Shown here one piece after another: positions 37,246-46,589 of a DNA stretch of 64,000 nt. The notes beneath the pieces are model-generated. The model did not search any database and was not told the DNA's origin. It worked only from the letters and a program-made list of their open reading frames with translations. Each line of letters starts with the position of its first letter. Position 1 is the stretch's first letter. Origin of the DNA: JADJSS01 sp964490845 (GTDB lineage: Bacteria > Bacteroidota > Bacteroidia > Chitinophagales > JADIYW01); contig CAZBED010000001.1 of NCBI GenBank assembly GCA_964490845.1, forward strand, positions 248,001 to 312,000, given 5' to 3'. The translations under genes and the position numbers were made by a program.

Positions 37246-37962
37246 ATGGGTACACCATTAACTCCATATAAAACCGGCGAAAGCAAAAAGGAACAAGTGG
37301 CTACGATGTTTAATAACGTTGCGGGCACTTATGATTTCCTGAATCATTTTTTTTCTTTGGGCATTGATAAACTCTGGAGGCGGAAACTGGTAAAATTAAT
37401 CGGCAGCATACAACCTAAAAAAATACTGGATGTAGCTACCGGCACCGCCGATTTAGCCATTGCAGAAACCAGACTACAACCGGAACAAATCATTGGCATC
37501 GATATTTCAGAGAAGATGCTCGAAGTCGGGAAAACCAAAATCAAAGCTTATCCTAATATAGCATTGCAGTTAGGCGACAGTGAGAATCTGCAGTTTGAAG
37601 ATGGCACATTTGACGCGGTTAGCGTGTCGTTCGGGGTGCGCAATTTTGAAAATGTACCCAAGGGGCTGGCAGAAATGCGCAGAGTGCTGAAACCCGGCGG
37701 CAAAGTATTTATTCTGGAATTCTCAAAACCTGCGAATTGGTTTTTTAAAAAGCTATACTATTTCTATTTTTGCAACGTTTTACCTTTTATCGGCAAGATA
37801 GTATCTAAAGATGCAAGCGCATACACTTATTTGCCGGAAAGTGTAAGGCTGTTTCCGGATGGAGAAAAATTCGCGGCACTATTACAGGAAGCCGGCTATA
37901 AAAACATTACATGTACACCACTAACCTTTGGCATAAGCACCATATATATTGCAGAAAAATAA
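37246..37962 (+). CDS. ubiE: Demethylmenaquinone methyltransferase
   Basis: 238 aa SAM-dependent methyltransferase that makes menaquinone (and in some bacteria ubiquinone). Motifs: TYDFLNHFFSLGIDKLWRRK, ILDVATGTADLAIAETRLQP, GIDISEKMLEVGKTK, and DAVSVSFGVRNFENVPKGLA, then FILEFSKP. Menaquinone would feed the ACIII complex encoded in this window. The 3' end overlaps the porT-like gene by 52 bp, which suggests coupled translation. Confidence 0.96.
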   Translation: MGTPLTPYKTGESKKEQVATMFNNVAGTYDFLNHFFSLGIDKLWRRKLVKLIGSIQPKKILDVATGTADLAIAETRLQPEQIIGIDISEKMLEVGKTKIKAYPNIALQLGDSENLQFEDGTFDAVSVSFGVRNFENVPKGLAEMRRVLKPGGKVFILEFSKPANWFFKKLYYFYFCNVLPFIGKIVSKDASAYTYLPESVRLFPDGEKFAALLQEAGYKNITCTPLTFGISTIYIAEK

Positions 37963-38639
37963 TACTCCTGGTATTATTGTGCATTCCTGCATTGGTGTTC
38001 AGTCAACGCAATGTGATGGAAAATGACTTAAAGTTTTCCAGAAGACGCTATCATTTCGGCATTCATCTTGGCGGCGGGTTTTCAGACTTCATGATTAAGC
38101 ACAATGAAGCATTTGCCCTGAGCGACAGTATTCTTTCCATCAAATCGAAATTCGGAATGGGCTTTGAAATCGGGGCCTTAGGCAGCTTCCACGTGAATAA
38201 ATACGTCGAATTCAGGACATTGCCGAGTTTTGTTTTTGCCAATAAAAACATTACCTACAATTTTGCCGACGGGACCATCAAACAAAAAACCATCCCTCAG
38301 ATTTTCTTTGAAATACCGGTTGAAATGAAATTTAAAACAGAACCGCTGAAAGACATCAAGCTGTATCTGGTGGCGGGGCTGAAATACGCCTACGACCTTG
38401 GCGGTAATTTTAAATCGAGAAAAGACCCTGATATGCCAAAACAATCCGCGCATGATTTTGGCGTAAATTACGGGGTAGGCATGGAAATCCATTTCCCCCT
38501 GTTTATTTTATCACCTGAATTTAAGGTATTTAATTCCGTGCTGAATATTCATAAACAAAATAACGATCTGGTCTATTCCAAATATATGCGGGGATTATAC
38601 AACCGCTCTTTTACTTTTTCACTGAATTTTGAAGGGTAA
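37911..38639 (+). CDS. porT: PorT-family outer-membrane protein, candidate type IX secretion component
   Basis: 242 aa. A hydrophobic signal (CRKIILLVLLCIPALVFS) begins near residue 14, then alternating strands typical of an eight-stranded beta-barrel: RRYHFGIHLGGGFSDFMIKH, KFGMGFEIGALGSFHVNKYV, ELKYAYDLGGNFK-like and FGVNYGVGMEIHFPLF. PorT/SprT is required for the type IX secretion and gliding machinery, and its gene commonly follows ubiE in Bacteroidota, as it does here with a 52 bp overlap. Other T9SS genes are not in the window. Convergent with udk, 1 bp between stop codons. Confidence 0.8.
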   Translation: MYTTNLWHKHHIYCRKIILLVLLCIPALVFSQRNVMENDLKFSRRRYHFGIHLGGGFSDFMIKHNEAFALSDSILSIKSKFGMGFEIGALGSFHVNKYVEFRTLPSFVFANKNITYNFADGTIKQKTIPQIFFEIPVEMKFKTEPLKDIKLYLVAGLKYAYDLGGNFKSRKDPDMPKQSAHDFGVNYGVGMEIHFPLFILSPEFKVFNSVLNIHKQNNDLVYSKYMRGLYNRSFTFSLNFEG

Positions 38640-38640
38640 C

Positions 38641-39279
38641 CTACACTCCCTGAACGGTTTCATCCAGTTTTTCATTAATGGATAGCTTGAGCGCATTCAT
38701 CGCATCCTCAAAACTGATATTATTATTGACAACAATATCACATTCAGACTTGTAAGGCAATATGTATTTCTGGTAAGAGGGGAAAACATGATGCTGATAA
38801 CGGTACAAGACATCTTCGAGCGGGTAATTGCGCTCAATCTTATCGCGCTGAATGCGTCGGATTAGCTTAATATGTTCGTCAGCATCTATAAAAATCTTCA
38901 AATCCATCAGGCCGGATACATCGGCAAAGTGAAATACAAAGATGCCTTCGATAACGATTACCGGAGCCGCTTTATACGTCACCTGTCTGGGTTCCGCATC
39001 CGGATTATTGTATGTATATTCTTTTAAAACCACGTCTTCCCCGTTCAGTAAACGCAGTACATCTTTGTGGTATTCCTGTTCCTTGAAAGATTCCGGCAAA
39101 TCGAAATTTTTCTCATTATTGGCATCCGTTATCTGTTCTTCACGGGGTTTGTAATAATTATCCTGACTCAGGATACAGACCTGATCCGGTGTGAAACTGC
39201 GTGCCAATTCTTTCACAAAAGTGGTTTTGCCGCTTCCGCTTCCTCCGGATATTCCAATAACGAATGGTTTTTGGTTCAT
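38641..39279 (-). CDS. udk: Uridine kinase
   Basis: About 212 aa from the ATG at 39279 (MNQKPFVIGISGGSGSGKTTF); the upstream TTG at 39303 is less likely. P-loop GISGGSGSGKTTFVKE, then DNYYKPREEQITD, FDLPESFKEQEYHKD, VIVIEGIFVFHFADVSGL, FIDADEHIKLIRRIQRD. Salvages uridine/cytidine to UMP/CMP. Confidence 0.96.
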   Translation of the reverse strand: MNQKPFVIGISGGSGSGKTTFVKELARSFTPDQVCILSQDNYYKPREEQITDANNEKNFDLPESFKEQEYHKDVLRLLNGEDVVLKEYTYNNPDAEPRQVTYKAAPVIVIEGIFVFHFADVSGLMDLKIFIDADEHIKLIRRIQRDKIERNYPLEDVLYRYQHHVFPSYQKYILPYKSECDIVVNNNISFEDAMNALKLSINEKLDETVQGV

Positions 39280-39352
39280 GGTGTTCAAAAAAATGTTTCC
39301 CAAAACTAATGAAAGGAAATTATCTTACCTATTTTTAGGGCAAATTTTCACC

Positions 39353-40264
39353 ATGCAATTATTAGACGGGAAAAAATCAGCGCAAGACATAAGGATGGAA
39401 ATTGCCGAAGAGGTGAAACAACTGAAATTAAACGGAAAAAAAATCCCGCACCTGGCAGCTATTTTAGTGGGAGACGACGGAGCCAGTCAAACGTATGTAA
39501 ACAGCAAAGTAAAATCCTGCGAAGAAGTGGGGTTTAAGTCCACACTGGTAAAATTGAAAAATGACATCACGGAAAATGAATTAATTACACAAATCAACTT
39601 ACTGAACAATGACGATTCCGTAGACGGATTTATCGTGCAATTACCCTTACCGAAACATATCCGCGAAGAAAAGATCATATTAAGTATAGCTCCGGAAAAA
39701 GATGTGGACGGATTTCATCCTATGAATATGGGGCGGATGACCTTAAACCTTCCCTGCTATATTTCAGCGACGCCAAAAGGCATTTTAGAATTGCTGAAAC
39801 GCTACGATATTGAAACCGAAGGAAAACATTGTGTGGTTATCGGCAGGAGCAATATTGTAGGCTTACCGATGAGTATACTGATGGCACGAAAAAGCAAGAT
39901 TGGCAACTGCACGGTAACGCTCTGCCATTCCAAAACACAGCATCTGAAAGAAGAGACGTTAAGGGCGGACATCATCATCGCGGCATTAGGCAAACCTGAG
40001 TTTCTGAAGGGGGATATGGTAAAAAAAGGCGCAGTGGTAATTGATGTAGGCATCACCCGGATAGAAGACAAGAGTAAAAAATCCGGCTACAGGCTTGTGG
40101 GCGATGTGGCTTTTGAGGAAGTCAGTAAAAAATGCAGTTATATCACTCCGGTTCCGGGCGGTGTGGGTTTAATGACGGTGGCTTCCCTGCTTCAAAACAC
40201 CCTGAGTGCGGCTAAAGAAGAGTTCTACAAAAAAGCGCTCAACTTCAGTGTAGATGATATTTGA
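39353..40264 (+). CDS. folD: Bifunctional methylenetetrahydrofolate dehydrogenase/cyclohydrolase
   Basis: 303 aa from the ATG at 39353 (MQLLDGKKSAQDIRMEIAEE). Signature regions: AAILVGDDGASQTYVNSKVK with the catalytic Lys, VDGFIVQLPLPKHI, PEKDVDGFHPMNMGRM, CVVIGRSNIVGLPMSILMAR (NADP binding), and DVGITRIEDK with PVPGGVGLMTVASLLQNTL. Produces formyl-THF for purines and fMet. Convergent with cysQ, 2 bp apart. Confidence 0.97.
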   Translation: MQLLDGKKSAQDIRMEIAEEVKQLKLNGKKIPHLAAILVGDDGASQTYVNSKVKSCEEVGFKSTLVKLKNDITENELITQINLLNNDDSVDGFIVQLPLPKHIREEKIILSIAPEKDVDGFHPMNMGRMTLNLPCYISATPKGILELLKRYDIETEGKHCVVIGRSNIVGLPMSILMARKSKIGNCTVTLCHSKTQHLKEETLRADIIIAALGKPEFLKGDMVKKGAVVIDVGITRIEDKSKKSGYRLVGDVAFEEVSKKCSYITPVPGGVGLMTVASLLQNTLSAAKEEFYKKALNFSVDDI

Positions 40265-40266
40265 CG

Positions 40267-41034
40267 TTATAAATCGGGGTGCTTGACAATAAAGTACGGA
40301 TTCAATAGATTTTCACGGTTATACAAGAGTGTTTGCAGGTTGTCTAATCGAAGTACTTGTGCTCCTGCTTCTGTCGCCACAATTTGTCCGGCACAAGTGT
40401 CCCATTCCATGGTTGGGCCCAAACGCGGATAGACATCAGCTTTCCCATCCGCCAGCAAACAGAATTTAAGTGAGCTTCCCGCTGCTACAAAGTCAACATT
40501 CGGATATTTCAGCTTCTGCGCTTCCACATACTCGAGCAATTCAGGTGTTTGATGGGAACGGCTGCCAACTATTTTTAATATGCCGCCTTCAGCCAACGTT
40601 CGTATTTTCAAGGGTGTGGTTGTCCCGTTTTCTATTTTGAAACTTCCTTTATTTTTTTCGGCGAAATAGGTGATTTGCTGGGCAGGAACATGCACCACAC
40701 CAAGCACCGGTTCTCCATTTTCCACCAGTGCAATGTTAACCGTAAACTCTCCGTTCTTTTTAATAAATTCTTTTGTACCATCCAAGGGATCGACTATCCA
40801 GCACTTGGTCCAGTTTTTTCGTACGGAATATTCCGTCAATTTATTTTCTTCCGAAATAATAGGAATACCGGTATCCAAAGCCATTAGCCCCTTTACAATA
40901 ATATCATTCGCTTTTTTGTCAGCAGTTGTCAACGGAGAATTGTCGCTTTTCAGTTCGACTGCAAAATCTTGTTTATAAACATCCAGTATGGCATCGCCTG
41001 CCCGAAGGGCAATAGAAATAACGTTTTGAATCAT
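40267..41034 (-). CDS. cysQ: 3'(2'),5'-bisphosphate nucleotidase CysQ
   Basis: 255 aa inositol-phosphatase superfamily enzyme that removes phosphate from PAP/PAPS. Motifs: SPLTTADKKANDIIVKG, IISEENK, WIVDPLDGTKEFIKKNGEFT, and WDTCAGQIVATEAGAQ. Its ATG overlaps the rfbC stop codon (TGATG), so the two are co-transcribed. In some organisms cysQ accompanies sulfated polysaccharide synthesis; here its position at the end of a polysaccharide operon hints at such a link (inference). Confidence 0.94.
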   Translation of the reverse strand: MIQNVISIALRAGDAILDVYKQDFAVELKSDNSPLTTADKKANDIIVKGLMALDTGIPIISEENKLTEYSVRKNWTKCWIVDPLDGTKEFIKKNGEFTVNIALVENGEPVLGVVHVPAQQITYFAEKNKGSFKIENGTTTPLKIRTLAEGGILKIVGSRSHQTPELLEYVEAQKLKYPNVDFVAAGSSLKFCLLADGKADVYPRLGPTMEWDTCAGQIVATEAGAQVLRLDNLQTLLYNRENLLNPYFIVKHPDL

Positions 41035-41594
41035 CAGACAGAATAAGTAAAATTAAAATTGGCATTTTCCGCTACCGGATTTTGCATATCTTTTTCACTG
41101 AGGATAATATCCTGTTGTGGTATGCGCCAGTCTATATTCAGTGCCGGGTCGTTGTATGAGATACCGCCTTCAGAGGCCTTGTCGTAATAATTGTCGCATT
41201 TGTATAAAAACTCACAGGTCTCTGATAAGACTACAAATCCATGTGCAAATCCCCTTGGAATCAGAAGCTGTAATTTATTTTCATCCGACAGTTCGAGTGA
41301 AAAATGCTGCAAGAACGTAGGAGAGCCTTTCCGAATATCCACCACCACATCCAGCACTTTCCCTTGTGTGACTCTCACTAATTTAGTTTGTGCTGAGGGA
41401 TTATTCTGATAATGCAACCCTCTTAAAACGCCGTAAGAAGACTTGGAGTGGTTGTCCTGGATAAAGTTATAGTCCTGTCCGGCTTCCTGCATTTTTTTTG
41501 CATTATAGCTTTCATAAAAGAACCCTCTGTTATCAGCAAAAACAGTAGGTTCAATAATAAATAAATCTGGTAAAGGAGTGGGTAATACTTTCAT
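41034..41594 (-). CDS. rfbC: dTDP-4-dehydrorhamnose 3,5-epimerase
   Basis: 186 aa cupin-fold epimerase in dTDP-L-rhamnose synthesis. Motifs: RGFFYESYNAKKM, FIQDNHSKSSYGVLRGLHYQ with the catalytic His, VVVDIRKGSP, RGFAHGFVVLSE, and the tyrosine in LYKCDNYYDKASEGGI. Partner of rfbB (45533-46585); rfbA and rfbD are not in the window. Starts 15 bp after the Wzz-like gene. Confidence 0.96.
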   Translation of the reverse strand: MKVLPTPLPDLFIIEPTVFADNRGFFYESYNAKKMQEAGQDYNFIQDNHSKSSYGVLRGLHYQNNPSAQTKLVRVTQGKVLDVVVDIRKGSPTFLQHFSLELSDENKLQLLIPRGFAHGFVVLSETCEFLYKCDNYYDKASEGGISYNDPALNIDWRIPQQDIILSEKDMQNPVAENANFNFTYSV

Positions 41595-41609
41595 CTTAAA
41601 GAATACGCT

Positions 41610-42713
41610 TTATTGTTTCGTAGTTACGCCTTTTATGAGGTTTTTGATATTTTGCCAGTAATGTCTTTTGAAATAAACGGCAAGCACAACCATAATATCG
41701 ATTATAATACCGAACATCATATAAGTAATCAACTGGCTTCGTGTAGAGACCAGATTTACAGCCAACGGCAAATGCGGTTCATCTATAGTCTGGAATAAAG
41801 GCATGATAGACTGCAGGTTTGTTTTAGAACCCTCAAGTGCAGTTGCCGTCTGAGCATACAACCCTTCCAGTAAGCCTTTGTTCCTGATGTATCTGGTTTC
41901 GTTTAGATCTGCCTTATAGGTTACAAGATTATTGGCTTTATCTTTATAATCCGCAAGATTGTATTCCGAGTTTTCCAGCTGCGCCTTCACATAGGCCAGT
42001 TTTTCTTCAAGGAAATCCACGGTAATTTTCGCTTTACGGGTAGCCCGTTCTATATAATAGTCCGTTAAGTTGTCGTAGAAACATTCGCACAATAATTTAG
42101 AGAACTCTTCATCACCGGTGGTAACGGTAATGGAATATATCTCGGCCTCATTATAATCGACAGACACCATTCCTCTGATACCGCCTAATATACCCTTAAA
42201 CACCAGATAATCCTGAATACTCATATCTTTTACGGTAATCAGTTCCTTAAAATAACTCGTCTTATAACCGGAATACAGCCGCAGATAATGATTGGCGAGA
42301 AAATCCTCACGGCCTTTAAAAACAAACTTCTTAAAAACCATTTTTGAACCTACTTTCTCTGTAAATGCGTATTCTTTCAGCTTTTTAGGATTGGCAAAAC
42401 TGGAATTAGTTGTTTGAAGTAAGTTGGAGAAGGATCCACCACCTCCGGGCACCTGCGGGCGTTCTTCAGAAAGGAAGAATGTAATTTTAGCGGTGTAAGT
42501 GGGCTTTACCTGTTTCCCTTTGTAATACCCATACAGAGACATCAGGATAATGGGGATAACGAGCAGGAATGCTAACTTTCCAACGATGGAAAAGAACTCC
42601 TTCAAAAACGCGATAAATAAAATCAGCCCCTGGTCTTTGGTTTCAACAGCCGATTCATTTTCTTTATTTTCTGCAGGAGGAGTGATTACTTCCGTTTCTT
42701 CTTTGTTATCCAT
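41610..42713 (-). CDS. Wzz-like polysaccharide chain-length regulator
   Basis: 367 aa. Two transmembrane segments flank a periplasmic region: LAFLLVIPIILMSLYGYY near residues 42-60 and SQLITYMMFGIIIDIMVVLA near the C-terminus. Coiled-coil-like segment VDFLEEKLAYVKAQLENSEY lies in the middle. The polysaccharide co-polymerase family sets chain length of O-antigen or capsule. No BY-kinase domain follows. A Ser/Gly-rich loop (GGGGSFSNLLQTTNSS) is a less usual insertion. Encoded 7 bp after the SLBB export gene. Confidence 0.88.
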   Translation of the reverse strand: MDNKEETEVITPPAENKENESAVETKDQGLILFIAFLKEFFSIVGKLAFLLVIPIILMSLYGYYKGKQVKPTYTAKITFFLSEERPQVPGGGGSFSNLLQTTNSSFANPKKLKEYAFTEKVGSKMVFKKFVFKGREDFLANHYLRLYSGYKTSYFKELITVKDMSIQDYLVFKGILGGIRGMVSVDYNEAEIYSITVTTGDEEFSKLLCECFYDNLTDYYIERATRKAKITVDFLEEKLAYVKAQLENSEYNLADYKDKANNLVTYKADLNETRYIRNKGLLEGLYAQTATALEGSKTNLQSIMPLFQTIDEPHLPLAVNLVSTRSQLITYMMFGIIIDIMVVLAVYFKRHYWQNIKNLIKGVTTKQ

Positions 42714-42720
42714 CTCTTGC

Positions 42721-45459
42721 TTATTTATTCGTATTTCTCACGGTTAAGAAAAGTAGATAAAGGGTAAGTACAGAAGAAATCGCTGAAATGGTAGCTGTTA
42801 ATATCTTCTGAAGCCTTTGTCCCGCTTCGCCGCTTGATACTCTGGTCTTATCCTTTTTAATTTTTGCTTCTTTGGAAGGTATCACAATGGTTGATCCTTT
42901 TTCTACCTTAGGATAATTTTTTCCAAACATGGAACGGCGCGTTCCCAGTATTTGGCCATTTGGCCGGATAACGTATGTTTTCAGCCTGTAAGCGCTGTCG
43001 CTAAACCCGGCACCATATTTATAAATATAATATTTAGCATCCTTTCCTTCCGTAAAGGGCACATACAGATGCTCCGGTTTTTTCTCTGAGGGATAATTAA
43101 ACTGTCCTTTCAATGCCACTAAATCCTTAATGGCCGGCACATCTATAATATCTCCTTTTTTGAGGACATAGTTGAACTTGGATGTCTTGTACTTTATTGC
43201 TTTTGACACATCCGTCAGGATATCTCCTATCCCATCTTCCGTACGGTACAAGCGGGCGCCGTCGGCATATGCAAAACGAGTAAGCCCGCCCGCCCGTTCT
43301 ATAACGGAAGCGAGGCGTTCATCTTTGGTGGTCAGGACATAATCACCGGGGTAGAGTACCTCTCCTTTTATCGTGACCTTCATCTGATATTCAAACTCTG
43401 GTGTAGGGCGCACATAAATCTGGTCATACGGCTGTAGTTTTATAGAATTTGCCACAGGGTCCTTCCCGATATTTTTACTGATACTATAATTGAGTATCGT
43501 CACCTGTGTTGGCACCGACTGAGATATAGCTTTATCGTAGTTTGCAATTCTGGCTATCTCGATTCTGTTGGAAGCAGCTTCCATTTTAAACCCTTGTGCC
43601 AGAATTAATGCATCGGCGAGTGTCATGCTTTCCATGTATGGGAATGTATCCGTTTTACGTACCATTCCGTTTACTTCCACATAGTAACGGTCAATCCTTC
43701 TTAAATCTTTCAGCACATATATTTTATCCCGTTTCTTAAGTTTAAATGTATCTAACGCCAGATAATTGTCCGTTGTATCTATCTTAAATGAAATCAGTTT
43801 TTCGGTTAAGTCGTCATTCACGCGATATACAATAATTTTATCCAGCAATGCCTCTTCTTTTAAGCCATTACACATAATAATCGCATCTCTTAACGACATC
43901 CCCTTTTCCGACTCAAAATTCCTTGGTTTTCTTACTTCCCCCTTCACCTCGATATCAAAACGGTCAAAGAAGTCATTTTTTGAGTATACTTCCACCACAT
44001 CCCGGAAGGTCAGCAGCATATTATCCTCTGATGTTTTATCCTCAATTATTCTATTCAAATTAATCTTGAAGGAGTGTTTTCTGAAATCATCGAAATTGGT
44101 TCTGATTAAATAGGCTTCTTCCAGATAAGCATCTTCTTTTAATCCCTGTGCTTTTGTAATCAAATCCCAGACTCTGTCACCCTCCTTCCATTGGTATCTG
44201 CCCGGCAGTAATACCGACCCTAAGATTTCATTGTAGTTTTTAATCTTTTCAGGAATAGAACGAACAGATACGACATCTCCATTCTTCAGTTCAATTTTAC
44301 CATTTATACTTCTTACACTATCGAGGTCATAATCTATCAGAATCTGTTTATTTTCTTCAAATCGTCTGATCTGAACCACCTTTGTAAATGCATCCGGTTT
44401 ATAGTTTCCGCAAAACTTCAAGAGGTCTTCAAATGTTTCCCCCGGCAGCATTTCATATTTTCCTTCACGGTTTATAGCACCTTCCACCTTCACAATATTT
44501 CGTTGCGCAGGCACATAGATATAGTCATTATTATCTAAGAAAATGTCATCCTGTTTTTCAGGTGTAAACAAGAATTTATATAAGTCGAATTTTCTGATAA
44601 TTTTTCCATCCCGCTTGATTTGTATATCTCTGACGGAGCCTGATTTGGAAGGGCCACCCACATACGCCAGAATATTATAAGCAGTATTAATCGCTGGGAA
44701 AGTATAAGACCCTGGATTTTCAACATCCCCGACGACATTGATAGTAATTACACGTGAATAGTTGATAGACACATCAAAATCTGATTTATCAATCATATAG
44801 GCATTCGCAAAACGGGTCTTTAACAATTCCTTGGCTTGTTGTAAGGTTAATCCCTTCAAATACACCCGACCGATATTTTCCTGTTGAATATACCCGTCTT
44901 TATCAATATAAAATAAACGGTTATAGTCAGCATATCCCCAAATGGATACGACAATCTGGTCTCCAACTCCCAGTATATAATTGGAAGGCGGTTTAATATC
45001 CACGGCATTATTAAATATCTTAACATCCTTTTGCCGGAAATAGGTAAACCCGTAAATATCCACCGAATCTAACCTGGCCCTTAACTCCCGGGTCGCTGTT
45101 GCCGTAATCTTCTCCACCGTTTCAGAAGCTTTTTGTGCCTCTTTCAATAATTTGTCCGGGGTATTGATATTCCCTTTCACCTCATTTGCGTTGGTAGCAT
45201 TACCCAATGATCCGGCTTGTTCGTCCGCATCTTTTGATCTTGGATTAAACCCTTTTGCAATATCCTGCGATTTCTTGGTTTCCTCCACTTTAATTTCCCC
45301 TTGTTTTATCTGAAGGGTATCTTCAATCTTTTTGAAAATCTCTTTAATAGAGGGTTCCGGATTAGCCGGCGGGATAAATGGTGTGATTAACTGTGCATTG
45401 CTCATCGAAAAGCAAAAAAGCAACCCACTTAAAATCACTATCTTTTTTATCATCTTCAT
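42721..45459 (-). CDS. SLBB-domain polysaccharide export protein (Wza-like)
   Basis: 912 aa. A signal peptide (KIVILSGLLFCFSMSNA) is followed by a poly-export domain (NYILGVGDQIVVSIWGYADY) and at least five SLBB beta-grasp repeats, for example RVITINVVGDVENPGSYTF, NIVKVEGAINREGKYEMLPG, DIEVKGEVRKPRNFESEKGM, and KVTIKGEVLYPGDYVLTTK. It is longer than E. coli Wza. A hydrophobic segment (ATISAISSVLTLYLLFLTV) ends the protein and may anchor it in the inner or outer membrane. Works with the Wzz-like protein to export polysaccharide. Confidence 0.93.
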   Translation of the reverse strand: MKMIKKIVILSGLLFCFSMSNAQLITPFIPPANPEPSIKEIFKKIEDTLQIKQGEIKVEETKKSQDIAKGFNPRSKDADEQAGSLGNATNANEVKGNINTPDKLLKEAQKASETVEKITATATRELRARLDSVDIYGFTYFRQKDVKIFNNAVDIKPPSNYILGVGDQIVVSIWGYADYNRLFYIDKDGYIQQENIGRVYLKGLTLQQAKELLKTRFANAYMIDKSDFDVSINYSRVITINVVGDVENPGSYTFPAINTAYNILAYVGGPSKSGSVRDIQIKRDGKIIRKFDLYKFLFTPEKQDDIFLDNNDYIYVPAQRNIVKVEGAINREGKYEMLPGETFEDLLKFCGNYKPDAFTKVVQIRRFEENKQILIDYDLDSVRSINGKIELKNGDVVSVRSIPEKIKNYNEILGSVLLPGRYQWKEGDRVWDLITKAQGLKEDAYLEEAYLIRTNFDDFRKHSFKINLNRIIEDKTSEDNMLLTFRDVVEVYSKNDFFDRFDIEVKGEVRKPRNFESEKGMSLRDAIIMCNGLKEEALLDKIIVYRVNDDLTEKLISFKIDTTDNYLALDTFKLKKRDKIYVLKDLRRIDRYYVEVNGMVRKTDTFPYMESMTLADALILAQGFKMEAASNRIEIARIANYDKAISQSVPTQVTILNYSISKNIGKDPVANSIKLQPYDQIYVRPTPEFEYQMKVTIKGEVLYPGDYVLTTKDERLASVIERAGGLTRFAYADGARLYRTEDGIGDILTDVSKAIKYKTSKFNYVLKKGDIIDVPAIKDLVALKGQFNYPSEKKPEHLYVPFTEGKDAKYYIYKYGAGFSDSAYRLKTYVIRPNGQILGTRRSMFGKNYPKVEKGSTIVIPSKEAKIKKDKTRVSSGEAGQRLQKILTATISAISSVLTLYLLFLTVRNTNK

Positions 45460-45532
45460 TGTACGTTATTTCTTATTATTTGAATATATTACTAACAGTT
45501 CAATTGATGACATACACATAGTACAGTGTACA

Positions 45533-46585
45533 TCATGCCAATTCGTATTGCTTTTTGTAATAGTTTAAATACTCGCCTGAAGTAACATGCTTTAGCCATT
45601 CTTCATTTGCGAGGTACCAGTCTACCGTTTTTTCCAGCCCTTCTTCAAATACCAGTGATGGCTTCCATCCGAGTTCTTTCTCCAGTTTAGTCGCATCAAT
45701 GGCATATCGCTTATCATGCCCCGGCCTGTCTTTCACATAAGTAATCAGTTGCTCAGATGTACCTTCCGTTCGATTCAGTTTCGCATCCATTATTTTGCAC
45801 AATAACTTTATCAGGTCGATATTCTGCCATTCGTTAAACCCGCCAATATTGTAGGTTTCCCCTATTTTTCCCCGATGGAAGATAACATCAATCGCAGTTG
45901 CGTGGTCTTCCACAAACAACCAGTCTCTGGTGTAATCACCTTTACCATATACCGGAAGTGATTGGTTATTTTTTATATTATTGATGAATAATGGTATTAA
46001 TTTTTCAGGAAACTGAAAGGAACCGTAATTATTGGAACAGTTGGAAATAACCACAGGTAAATCATATGTGTTATTGTATGCTCTTACAAAATGGTCTGAA
46101 CTGGCTTTCGATGCAGAATACGGTGAACGCGGGTCATAAGATGTTTCTTCCGTGAATAAACCTGTTTCTCCCAAACTCCCGTATACTTCATCCGTGGAAA
46201 CATGGTAAAATAATTTCCCCTCAAAATTTTCTTTCCAGCTTTCTCTGGCTGCATTCAGCAAATTCACCGTACCCACTACATTTGTCATAATAAACTCGAG
46301 CGGATTCAGAATAGACCTGTCCACATGTGACTCTGCGGCAAGGTGAATAACACCGTCGAACACGTATTTGCCAAATAGATTACGAACAGCTTCTGCATCT
46401 ACGATATCCACTTTCTCGAAGGAATAATTCGGTTTATCTTCAATGTCTCTCAGATTTTCCAGATTTCCGGCATACGTCAGCTTATCAAGATTCACAATAG
46501 TATAATCAGGATATTTATTGACAAAAAGCCTCACTACGTGTGACCCGATAAATCCTGCTCCTCCGGTAATCAAAATTGTTTTCAT
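45533..46585 (-). CDS. rfbB: dTDP-glucose 4,6-dehydratase
   Basis: 350 aa extended SDR enzyme, second step of dTDP-rhamnose synthesis. NAD motif ITGGAGFIGSHVVRLF, HLAAESHVDRS, active-site STDEVYGS and YSASKASSDHFVRAY, RDWLFVEDHATA, and NIGGFNEWQNIDLI. Four bp separate it from the nucleotide-sugar dehydrogenase gene upstream. Confidence 0.97.
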   Translation of the reverse strand: MKTILITGGAGFIGSHVVRLFVNKYPDYTIVNLDKLTYAGNLENLRDIEDKPNYSFEKVDIVDAEAVRNLFGKYVFDGVIHLAAESHVDRSILNPLEFIMTNVVGTVNLLNAARESWKENFEGKLFYHVSTDEVYGSLGETGLFTEETSYDPRSPYSASKASSDHFVRAYNNTYDLPVVISNCSNNYGSFQFPEKLIPLFINNIKNNQSLPVYGKGDYTRDWLFVEDHATAIDVIFHRGKIGETYNIGGFNEWQNIDLIKLLCKIMDAKLNRTEGTSEQLITYVKDRPGHDKRYAIDATKLEKELGWKPSLVFEEGLEKTVDWYLANEEWLKHVTSGEYLNYYKKQYELA

Positions 46586-46589
46586 ATCC

